DNA from: Burkholderia sp. SRS-46
GTDB lineage: Bacteria; Pseudomonadota; Gammaproteobacteria; Burkholderiales; Burkholderiaceae
NCBI RefSeq assembly: GCF_004343775.1
Contig: NZ_PTXL01000006.1
Span: 434,001 to 498,000 of the forward strand
Direction of reading: 5' to 3'
Length of the DNA: 64,000 bases
The translations under genes were made by a program, and so were the position numbers. Of this stretch, positions 49,010-56,197 are shown in pieces; position 1 is the first letter of the stretch; each line of letters begins with the position of its first letter. The notes under the pieces are model-generated. The model had not been told where the DNA came from. It made no database searches and saw only the letters and a program-made list of their open reading frames with translations.

Positions 49010-50122
49010 CTAATCCGCCGCCTGCAGATCGGCGATCGCCGCCGCGAGAAAGCGCGCGGCCTCGCCGCCGGTCACGACGCGGTGGTCGAAGGTCAGGCTG
49101 AGCGGCAGGATCCGGTGCACGGCGGCCGCGCCGGCGACCGGCACGACGCCGTCGTGGATGCGCCCGGCGCCGAGGATCGCGACCGTCGGCGGCACGACGA
49201 CGGGCGCCGCGTACTTGCCGGCGATCATCCCGAAGTTCGACAGCGTGATCGTGTTGCCGCGCATTTCCTCCGGCGGAATCTTGCGCGCGCGGATGTCGTC
49301 GCGCATCCGGTCGAGGCCGGCCCGCAGGTCGGCGGCGTCGCGCTGCGCGACGTCGCGCAGCACCGGCACGAACAGGCCCTCGGGCAGGTCGACGGCGATG
49401 CCGACGTCGATCTTCGCGAGCACGTGCCGCCGCCCCGTATGCCCCTCGTACCACGCGTTGAGCACCGGCTCCGCGCGGCAGCCGGCCACCAGCGCACGGA
49501 TCAGGCGGATCGTCACGTCGGTGCGCGGCGCCCACGCGTGGATGTCGGCGTCGTCGATCACGGTCGCCGCCGCGACCTCGCTCTGCGCGCGCGCCATGTT
49601 CTGCGCCATCGCGCGCCGCACGCCGCGCAGCACCTCCGCCGGCCCGACCTCGGCCAGCACCTTCGCGACGCGCTGCACGTCGGCCGCGGTGATCACGCCG
49701 TCCGCGCCCGACGGCGTGACCATCGCGAGATCGACGTCGAGCTTGCGCGCGAGCGCGCGCACCGCGGGCATCGCCTTGATCGCGCCCGCGCCGCCCGGGC
49801 CCGCGCCGAGCGCCGCCGGCGCATCGCGCACGACCTGCGCGCCCACCTCGACCTTGCCGACCACCGTGCCGGCATCCGCGTCGTCGCCCTCGCCTTCGAA
49901 CGCGACGAGCGGCGCGCCGAGATGCACGATGTCGCCGGCCTGGCCGAACAGCTTCGCGATGCGGCCCGCCTGCGGCGACGGAATGTCGACGATCGCCTTC
50001 GCGGTCTCGACCGACAGCAGCGGCTGGTCGGTCTCGATCGCTTCGCCCGCCTTCACGTGCCATTCGACGATTTCCGCTTCCTGCAGCCCTTCGCCCAGGT
50101 CGGGCAGCTTGAAGATCTTCAT
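49010..50122 (-). CDS. 2-oxoacid dehydrogenase E2 (lipoamide acyltransferase)
   Basis: 370-residue E2 core protein. Domains in order: one lipoyl domain with lipoyl Lys42 in SVETAKAIVDIP, a peripheral-subunit-binding domain (PAVRALARKLDVDLAMVTPS), and the catalytic acyltransferase domain. The active-site motif reads FDHRVVTGG: His347 is present but the Asp of HxxxDG is Thr351. The E1 partners are the two genes upstream, so it forms a branched-chain or related 2-oxoacid dehydrogenase complex. No E3 (lipoamide dehydrogenase) gene follows, so E3 must come from elsewhere. Starts three bases after the E1-beta stop. Confidence 0.9.
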   Translation of the reverse strand: MKIFKLPDLGEGLQEAEIVEWHVKAGEAIETDQPLLSVETAKAIVDIPSPQAGRIAKLFGQAGDIVHLGAPLVAFEGEGDDADAGTVVGKVEVGAQVVRDAPAALGAGPGGAGAIKAMPAVRALARKLDVDLAMVTPSGADGVITAADVQRVAKVLAEVGPAEVLRGVRRAMAQNMARAQSEVAAATVIDDADIHAWAPRTDVTIRLIRALVAGCRAEPVLNAWYEGHTGRRHVLAKIDVGIAVDLPEGLFVPVLRDVAQRDAADLRAGLDRMRDDIRARKIPPEEMRGNTITLSNFGMIAGKYAAPVVVPPTVAILGAGRIHDGVVPVAGAAAVHRILPLSLTFDHRVVTGGEAARFLAAAIADLQAAD

Positions 50123-50124
50123 GG

Positions 50125-51105
50125 TTACGACGCCTCCAGCGTCTTGCGCGCCGCATCGACGATCCGCTCGACGCTCGGCAGGTATTGGTGCTCGAGGCGG
50201 AACAGCGGCACGACCACGTCGTAGCCCGTGACGCGCTGCACCGGCGCGAGCAGCGAATACAGCCCGCGCTCGGCGATCAGCGCGGCGATCTCCGCGCCGA
50301 GGCCCGCGGTGCGCGGCGCTTCGTGCACGATCACGCAGCGGCCCGTCTTCGCGACCGACGCGAGGATCGTGTCGGCGTCGAGCGGCTTGAGCGTCGCGAC
50401 GTCGATCACCTCGGCCATCACGCCGTCCTGCGCGAGCCGGTCGGCGGCCGCCTGCACTTCCTGCAGCGCCGCGCCCCAGCTCACCAGCGTGAGGTCGGCG
50501 CCGTCGCGCAACGTGAAGCAGGTGTCGAGCGGCAACGCTTCGCCGTCGTCCTCGACCGGCTGCCGGAACAGCCGGTACAGGCGCGTCGGCTCGAGGAAGA
50601 TCACCGGGTCGGGATCGCGGATCGCCGCGAGCAGCAGCCCGTATGCACGCGCGGGCGACGACGGCATCACGACGCGCAGCCCCGGGATGTGCGCGAACAG
50701 CGCCTCGGGGCTTTCGGAGTGATGCTCGGGCGCGTGGATGCCGCCGCCGCACGGCGAGCGGATCACGAGCGGGCACGACAGCCGGCCGCGCGTGCGGTGC
50801 CGCAGCCGCGCCGCGTGATTGAGCACCTGGTCGATGACCGGGTAGATGAACCCGGTGAACTGGATCTCGGCGACCGGCCGCAGCCCCATCGCGGCCATCC
50901 CCACCGCGGTGCCCGCGATCGCGCTTTCCGCGAGCGGCGTGTCGATCACGCGCTCGGCGCCGAAGCGCGACTGCAGGTCGACGGTCGCGCGGAACACGCC
51001 GCCGTTCACGCCGATGTCCTCGCCGAGCAGCACCACCGACGGATCGTTCGCGAGCTCGAACGCGAGCGCGCGATTGACCGCTTCGACCAGGTTCAGGTCA
51101 GCCAT
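50125..51105 (-). CDS. 2-oxoacid dehydrogenase E1 subunit beta
   Basis: 326-residue transketolase-like beta chain with the pyrimidine-binding and C-terminal domains. Family motifs: VVLLGEDIGVNGGVFRAT, DTPLAESAIAGTAVGMAAMG, EIQFTGFIYPVIDQVLNHAA and RSPCGGGIHAPEHHSESPEA. The pattern of short alpha/beta E1 chains suits branched-chain 2-oxoacid, acetoin or gram-positive-type pyruvate dehydrogenases; branched-chain is the best guess. Its start overlaps the E1-alpha stop by eight bases. Confidence 0.92.
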   Translation of the reverse strand: MADLNLVEAVNRALAFELANDPSVVLLGEDIGVNGGVFRATVDLQSRFGAERVIDTPLAESAIAGTAVGMAAMGLRPVAEIQFTGFIYPVIDQVLNHAARLRHRTRGRLSCPLVIRSPCGGGIHAPEHHSESPEALFAHIPGLRVVMPSSPARAYGLLLAAIRDPDPVIFLEPTRLYRLFRQPVEDDGEALPLDTCFTLRDGADLTLVSWGAALQEVQAAADRLAQDGVMAEVIDVATLKPLDADTILASVAKTGRCVIVHEAPRTAGLGAEIAALIAERGLYSLLAPVQRVTGYDVVVPLFRLEHQYLPSVERIVDAARKTLEAS

Positions 51106-52186
51106 GATGGTTCCCCGTGGCCGGCGCGAACGCGAGCGCCGTGTCGAGTTGTTCGCGCAGCGCGCGCGGCAGCGTCGCGTACAAGTGATCGAACATCGCC
51201 GACGTGTCGGGCGGCGCGACGGCCAGGTAGTCCTGCACCGCCGCCTCCACCTGCGCGTAGCAGGCCTTGCCGAACTCGGTGTCCTGCGCCTTGTCCCACA
51301 CGTTCATCCGCGTCAGGTAGGTGCGCAGCCGCACGAGCGGCTCGCGCTCCCATTGCCGCGCGACCGTGTCGGCGTCGCGATAGCGCGTCGCGTCGTCGGC
51401 GGTCGTGTGATCGCCGAGCCGGTAGCTGAGCGCCTCGACAAGCGTCGGGCCGCCGCCGCGGCGCGCCTTGTCGATGGCCTCCGCCACGACCTGCCGCACC
51501 GCGATCACGTCGTTGCCGTCGACCTGCCGGCCGTCGATGCCGGCCGCGATCGCCTTCTGCGCAAGCGTCTGCGCGACGGTCTGGCGCGTGCGCGGCACCG
51601 AGATCGCCCACTGGTTGTCGTTGACGACGATCACGAGCGGCGCCTGCCACGCGCCCGCCATGTTCATCGCTTCGTAGAAATCGCCCTTGGAGGTGCCGCC
51701 GTCGCCGCAGATCGTCACCGCGACGCGCGGCTCGCGGCGCAGCATGAACGCGTACGCGGCGCCGGCCGCGTGGCATACCTGGGTGCCGATCGGCACGCAG
51801 TTCGGGAAATCGTGACGCGCCGCGCGAAAATCGCTGCCGCGTTCGTCGCCGCCCCAGTACAGCAGGCTCTCGGCCATCGTAACGCCGCGCAGCAATTGCG
51901 CGGCATGGTCGCGGTACGACGGGAACAGCACGTCGTCGGTCTGCATCGCGCTCGCGAGGCCGACGCCGATCGCCTCCTGCCCGACCGACGACGCGAAGGT
52001 GCCGAGCTTGCCGGTGCGCTGCAGCGCGATCGCCTTCGCGTCGAACGCGCGGGTCAGCACCATCGCGCGATAGAGCGGCAGCAGCGCCGCGGGATCCTGT
52101 GCGAACGCGGGAAACGGCTGCACCGGCTCGCCGTCGGGCCCCAGATACTGCGTGTAGTCGACATGAAACCGCGCGACCGTGCTCAT
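51098..52186 (-). CDS. 2-oxoacid dehydrogenase E1 subunit alpha
   Basis: 362-residue thiamine-diphosphate-binding alpha chain. The ThDP/Mg motif is ICGDGGTSKGDFYEAMNMAG with the N in VVNDNQWAISVP. Also visible are RTGKLGTFASSVGQEAIGVG, LFPSYRDHAAQLLRGV and YRLGDHTTADDATRYR, the phosphorylation-loop-like region of branched-chain and pyruvate E1 alphas. ATG at 52186 has GGAGG 6 bases upstream. First gene of the E1-alpha, E1-beta, E2 operon. Substrate not proven. Confidence 0.93.
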   Translation of the reverse strand: MSTVARFHVDYTQYLGPDGEPVQPFPAFAQDPAALLPLYRAMVLTRAFDAKAIALQRTGKLGTFASSVGQEAIGVGLASAMQTDDVLFPSYRDHAAQLLRGVTMAESLLYWGGDERGSDFRAARHDFPNCVPIGTQVCHAAGAAYAFMLRREPRVAVTICGDGGTSKGDFYEAMNMAGAWQAPLVIVVNDNQWAISVPRTRQTVAQTLAQKAIAAGIDGRQVDGNDVIAVRQVVAEAIDKARRGGGPTLVEALSYRLGDHTTADDATRYRDADTVARQWEREPLVRLRTYLTRMNVWDKAQDTEFGKACYAQVEAAVQDYLAVAPPDTSAMFDHLYATLPRALREQLDTALAFAPATGNHHG

Positions 52187-52617
52187 GACTCGCCTCCGTG
52201 CGGCTGCGAAGCCTGACGGCGCGTCCGTCGATGCGGCGCGGCTCGGTGAAGTGCTGCCGCCGAGGCGCGCGCATCCGTGTGCGGCGACGGAAACGCACCG
52301 CCGTTGCGGGAGCAGGCGCACCGCACGCGCATGCGCGATGCACGATGCGCGTCGCGGTCTGCGCGCGTGGCGCGCGCGCGACGCGGGCTGGCTCCCCTTC
52401 CGGCCCTTTGACCGTCCTTCAACCTTAGTCACTAATCGGGTGAAAGCAAGTCGGGACTGTACGCACGGGTGGCGCGCGGCGCGTTGCGGCAGGCGGCATG
52501 CGTGGCCGCCCGCAACGCAACAGAAAGCGCGCACGCCGCGATTCCGCCTGCCGCGTCGAGCGACGCGTGCCCCGGTCAGCGGAACCGGCATGCGCGCACG
52601 GGTACTGCCTGCGTGCG
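52187..52617. other. Intergenic region upstream of the E1-alpha gene
   Basis: 431 bases with no gene I can support. It should contain the promoter of the oxoacid dehydrogenase operon. The only clear symmetric element is ttagt-c-actaa at 52425-52435 (separate entry). No rRNA, tRNA or riboswitch-like element recognised. Confidence 0.5.
52425..52435. promoter_or_regulatory. Palindrome in the promoter region of the oxoacid dehydrogenase operon
   Basis: ttagt-c-actaa, about 240 bases upstream of the E1-alpha ATG. On the minus strand it overlaps a possible -10 (TAAGGT) placed 17 bases after TTGCTT, so a repressor bound here could block transcription. Confidence 0.35.
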
Positions 52618-52908
52618 CTACATCTTCGCGAGAATGTCGCCGACCTCGGCGCTGGTGAATGCGCGCAGTGTCTGCGTGCGGACGTTGCCCGCCGAGCCGA
52701 GCGCGAAGCCGAATGCGGTGAGGCTCTGCTCGTCCGGCGCTTCGATGATCGTGACGATATCGAACGCGCCCAGCGTCCAGAACACCTCCTTCATTTCGCA
52801 GCCGAAGGTCCGGGCCATCTCCGCGACCTGTCCGGCACGCTGGCGCGTGCTCTTGATGGTCCGAATGCCCTGATCCGTGAAGTTTGCGAGTACCACATAA
52901 GTCGCCAT
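52618..52908 (-). CDS. GYD domain protein
   Basis: 96-residue single-domain protein of the GYD family, a small ferredoxin-like fold of unknown function. Characteristic sequence: MATYVVLANFTDQGIRTIKS at the start and GAFDIVTIIEAPDEQSLTAF, FALGSAGNVRTQTLRAF in the core. The start at 52908 gives the family N-terminus; GGGGGAATCG upstream can act as ribosome site. It stands alone between the oxoacid dehydrogenase operon and the aryl-polyene-type cluster, with no clear link to either. Confidence 0.9.
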   Translation of the reverse strand: MATYVVLANFTDQGIRTIKSTRQRAGQVAEMARTFGCEMKEVFWTLGAFDIVTIIEAPDEQSLTAFGFALGSAGNVRTQTLRAFTSAEVGDILAKM

Positions 52909-53089
52909 GACGATTCCCCCTACGATTGAACCCAGTCGGAATTGCCCGCGCGCGAGCGGCGACGCACACGCCATGGCGGCAGCGCCAGCGGCGCCGCGTC
53001 GCGCGTATCTGGATTCTAGGCACCGGGATCGTCGGTAAAAGACGATCTGGATCAACTGCCGCGAAGGTTCGGGAAGGGGCCGGGCCGGG

Positions 53090-53962
53090 TCAGGCTGCCT
53101 GCCCGCCGCGCCGCATCACGCGCCGCGCGACCAGCAGCGGCAGCCGCAGCGCGAAGCCGGCGATGAGCCGCAGGTGCATCCACGTGAGCAGCACGTTGTC
53201 GCGCCCGTAATGGAAATGCGACACGCCGCCCTCGTGCGCGCGGAAGTAGCGCACCGGCGCGTCGATGCGGATTGGCCGCACGCCGGCCCAGCACATCCGC
53301 ACCGCGGCTTCCGGATCGAAATCGAAGCCGCGCATCCACCGCTGGCGATGCATGATCGCCGCGAGCGGCGCGACCGGATACACGCGAAACCCGTACAGCG
53401 AATCGCCGATGCCGGCCCACAGCGTCTCGACGTCCGCCCACACGTTCGACAGCCGCCGCCCCTGCACGCGCAGTTGCGGCGCGCTCGCGTCGAAGCGCGG
53501 CACGCCGAGCACCATCGCATCGGGCCCGGCCTGCGAGGCGGCCATGAAGCGCGGGATCAGGTCGGCCGGATGCTGGCCGTCGGAATCCATCGTCAGCACG
53601 TGCGTGAAGCCGTTCGCGGCAGCCGCCTCGAGCCCCGCGAGCACCGCCGCGCCCTTGCCGCGGTTCTCCGGCAGCACGATCACGCGCAGCCCCGGATCGC
53701 GCTGGGCCATCGCCTGCAGGCGCTCGGCGCTGCCGTCCGTGCTGCCGTCGACGACGACCCACACCGGATTCCACTGCGCACGCGCGCTGCGCACGGTCGC
53801 GTCGACCTTGACGCCCGGGTTGTAGCTCGGGATCAGCACGAGATGGGTGGACGAAGCGTGCGGCGTGGACATGGAGGCGGCCGAAGACGAAGACGAGGAT
53901 CCTGACGAAATTCTATGACCTGCCGACGACCGGCGGCAGGCATCGTCGATGCTCGCCGTCAT
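53090..53962 (-). CDS. Family 2 glycosyltransferase of the aryl-polyene-type cluster
   Basis: 290-residue GT-A-fold glycosyltransferase (GT2). Motifs: HLVLIPSYNPGVKVDATV, the first DxD-type site VLTMDSDGQHPADLIPRF and VVVDGSTDGSAERL. C-terminal hydrophobic residues may be a membrane contact. ATG at 53962 overlaps the ketoreductase stop in ATGA and is preferred; it adds a Ser-rich leader before MSTPHASSTH, an alternative start at 53872 that lacks a ribosome site. Genes of this type occur in aryl-polyene clusters, where a sugar or head-group transfer is possible; the donor and acceptor are unknown. Confidence 0.85.
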   Translation of the reverse strand: MTASIDDACRRSSAGHRISSGSSSSSSAASMSTPHASSTHLVLIPSYNPGVKVDATVRSARAQWNPVWVVVDGSTDGSAERLQAMAQRDPGLRVIVLPENRGKGAAVLAGLEAAAANGFTHVLTMDSDGQHPADLIPRFMAASQAGPDAMVLGVPRFDASAPQLRVQGRRLSNVWADVETLWAGIGDSLYGFRVYPVAPLAAIMHRQRWMRGFDFDPEAAVRMCWAGVRPIRIDAPVRYFRAHEGGVSHFHYGRDNVLLTWMHLRLIAGFALRLPLLVARRVMRRGGQAA

Positions 53963-54675
53963 GCGAGACCGCCGTTGACGGACAGCACCTGCCCCGTCAC
54001 GTAGGCCGCCGCATCGGACACGAGATACGCGACCATGCCCGCGACTTCGTCGGGCCGCCCGGCGCGCTGCGCGGGCACGAGCTGCTTGATGCGCTCGGCG
54101 GGAAACGCGTGCGCGGCCATCGGCGATTCGATGATCCCGGGCGCGACCGCGTTCACGGTGATGCCGCGCGACGCGAGCTCCATCGACAGCGATTTCGTCG
54201 CACCGATCAGCCCGGCCTTCGCGGCCGCGTAGTTCGCCTGCCCGCGGTTGCCGGTCACGCCCGCGACCGACGCGATGTTGACGATCCGCCCGCGGCGCGT
54301 GCGGATCATCGGCAGCAGCAGCGGCTGCGTGACGTTGAAGAAGCCGTTGAGCGTCACGTCGATCACGCTGCGCCATTGCTGCCGCGTCATGCCGGCCATC
54401 GGCGCGTCGGCGTGGATGCCCGCGTTGTTGACGAGGATCTGCACCGGCGCGTCGTCGACGAGGCGCGCGAGCGCAGCGTCGGTCGCGTCGGGATCGGTCA
54501 CGTCGAACGCGATCGCATGCGCGACGCCGCCCGCCGCGGTGATCCGCTGCGCGACCGCTTCGGCCTGCGCGAGATTCCGGTTCGCGTGCACCCACACTTC
54601 ATGGCCGGCCTGGGCGAGCGCTTCGCTGATCGCCTGGCCGAGTGCGCCACTGCCGCCCGTCACGAGCGCCCGCAT
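53959..54675 (-). CDS. 3-oxoacyl-ACP reductase (FabG-like SDR)
   Basis: 238-residue short-chain dehydrogenase/reductase. NADP-binding MRALVTGGSGALGQAISEAL, the NNAG motif in ILVNNAGIHADAPM, catalytic Ser in IVNIASVAGV and Tyr/Lys in QANYAAAKAGLI. It reduces 3-oxoacyl-ACP in polyene chain assembly, shown by the ACP gene just before it and the ketosynthase at the other end of the cluster. ATG at 54675 has AGGAGG six bases upstream. It overlaps the glycosyltransferase gene by four bases. Confidence 0.92.
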   Translation of the reverse strand: MRALVTGGSGALGQAISEALAQAGHEVWVHANRNLAQAEAVAQRITAAGGVAHAIAFDVTDPDATDAALARLVDDAPVQILVNNAGIHADAPMAGMTRQQWRSVIDVTLNGFFNVTQPLLLPMIRTRRGRIVNIASVAGVTGNRGQANYAAAKAGLIGATKSLSMELASRGITVNAVAPGIIESPMAAHAFPAERIKQLVPAQRAGRPDEVAGMVAYLVSDAAAYVTGQVLSVNGGLA

Positions 54676-54734
54676 CGACTGCCTCCTGTCATTCGGGTTC
54701 CCATTGCGCGCCGCGCGCGGCGTCGCTTCGGACG

Positions 54735-54995
54735 TCACTTCGCGCGGTGCGCCGCGACGTATGCGGCGAGCGCGCCGAGCGTCGCGAAGATCCGTTCGTT
54801 ATCCGGATTGTCCGAGCGCAGCTCGAAGCCGTACTTCTTCGAGATCAGCAGCGCGATTTCCAGGATGTCGATGGAGTCGAGCCCGAATCCTTCCCCATAC
54901 AGCGGAGTATCGGCGCTCACGGTATCGAGCGGCACGTCTTCGAGATTCAGTTCGCCGACGATCAGCGTGGCGAGCTCTTGTTCCAGTGCGTTCAT
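54735..54995 (-). CDS. Acyl carrier protein of the aryl-polyene-type cluster
   Basis: 86-residue acyl carrier protein. The 4'-phosphopantetheine serine is Ser41 in GFGLDSIDILEIALLI, the GLDSxDxLE pattern. It differs from housekeeping AcpP (DSLD) and resembles the dedicated carrier proteins of polyene clusters. Start MNALEQEL; a second ATG directly before it is possible. It carries the growing acyl chain for the adjacent FabG-like reductase and the ketosynthase. Divergent from the export/ligase genes to the right. Confidence 0.92.
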   Translation of the reverse strand: MNALEQELATLIVGELNLEDVPLDTVSADTPLYGEGFGLDSIDILEIALLISKKYGFELRSDNPDNERIFATLGALAAYVAAHRAK

Positions 54996-55540
54996 CATGC
55001 TTTCAAGACAGGCGACACATGGCAGCGGAAGGCGCATGGAAACGGCGCTCGCAGGCACGCGTGGCGCGCGCCCGTTGCCGTCCCACCGGCGTCGGCCGGC
55101 TACCCCGCCCGCGTAATTGGGGGATCGTTAGGTAAAAGTTACGGCGGATTCTAGTCGATGGGTATAGGGACGTACACGGCGAAAGGGTTACAGACGTGCG
55201 GCGCGCGCCGCGCGGCAATTCGGCACCCGAACGCAGCGGATGCTTGAGCCGCTTTGGGCGGACCTGCATCGGGCGCGCGGCGAGGCGCGCGCGACGCCAT
55301 ACATTCGGTTACAAAACCTGTCCGCGCAGGGCAGGAAGACACCGTGCCGGAGCCCTAAAATGTGCATGCCACGATAGCCGGCCGGACATGCGTTCCGGCC
55401 GCCATTCATATGACGATTAACGGCCCGACGACCACCGCCCTTCTCCCCCGCTTGGCCTCGACGCATTCCGCCCTGCCGCGCCTGCCCGCCCGCCGCGTTC
55501 CCGCTGCTGTCGCCGCGCGCCGTTCGCCCGGAGCCGGGCG
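54996..55540. other. Divergent intergenic region of the aryl-polyene-type cluster
   Basis: 545 bases between the ACP gene (minus) and the first plus-strand gene. It must hold the promoters for both halves of the cluster. AT-richer patches are at 55118-55175 and 55305-55370, with TAAAAT at 55356-55361 as a possible plus-strand -10. Near its end, a 44-codon frame (55410-55544; MTINGPTTTALLPRLASTHS ... GAGR) ends in an ATGA overlap with the next gene; it has no ribosome site and may be chance, so it is not called as a gene. Confidence 0.5.
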
Positions 55541-56197
55541 ATGAGCACGCCGACGCGTATCGCGCACGGCGTCATGGCGGTGAGCGCGGTGATCGCCTAC
55601 CAGGCCGGCGCCCACTACGCGGCCGCGACGCCCGGCGCGCACGCGTTCGGGCTCGCGATGGCGCTCGTGCCGCCGCTGCTGCTCGCGCTCGGCGCGGCGT
55701 GGCGCTCGCCGCGGCGTGCGTGGCTCGTGCCGGCCTGGACGCTCGCCACCGCGGCACTGTGGGCCGCGCGCGAACCGCTCGCGCGGCATTTCGGCTGGGG
55801 GCTGTATCTGGAGCACCTGAGCTTCAACGTCGCGATGGCGCTGCTGTTCGGCCGCACGCTGGCGGCCGGGCACGTGCCGCTGTGCACGCAGTTCGCGACG
55901 CTGATCCACGGCGCGGCGACGCCGGCCGTCGCGCGCTACACGCGGCAGATCACGGTGGCGTGGACGCTGTTCTTCGTCGCGATCGCCGCCGTGTCGACGC
56001 TGCTGTTCGCGTCCGCGTCGATCGTCGCGTGGTCGACGTTCGCGAACTACCTGTCGCTGCCGCTCGTCGCCGTGATGTTCGCGGCCGAGCACGCGTGCCG
56101 GCGCTTCGCGCTGCCGCACGAGCCGCGGCCGCGCATGCTCGACGCAGTGCGCGCGTACCGGCAGTCGACGCAGGCCGGCGCGCGCCCCGCACGATGA
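55541..56197 (+). CDS. COG4648-type inner-membrane protein of the aryl-polyene-type cluster
   Basis: 218-residue membrane protein with about five hydrophobic helices (GVMAVSAVIAYQAG, GLAMALVPPLLLALGAAW, AWTLFFVAIAAVSTLLFASA, LPLVAVMFAAEHACRR). Resembles the COG4648 family that is repeatedly found in aryl-polyene clusters; biochemical role unknown. Conserved-looking FNVAMALLFGRTL and LIHGAATPAVARYTRQIT lie in the middle. ATG at 55541 follows GGAGCCGGGCG. Its stop overlaps the ligase-dehydratase gene in ATGA. Confidence 0.82.
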   Translation: MSTPTRIAHGVMAVSAVIAYQAGAHYAAATPGAHAFGLAMALVPPLLLALGAAWRSPRRAWLVPAWTLATAALWAAREPLARHFGWGLYLEHLSFNVAMALLFGRTLAAGHVPLCTQFATLIHGAATPAVARYTRQITVAWTLFFVAIAAVSTLLFASASIVAWSTFANYLSLPLVAVMFAAEHACRRFALPHEPRPRMLDAVRAYRQSTQAGARPAR

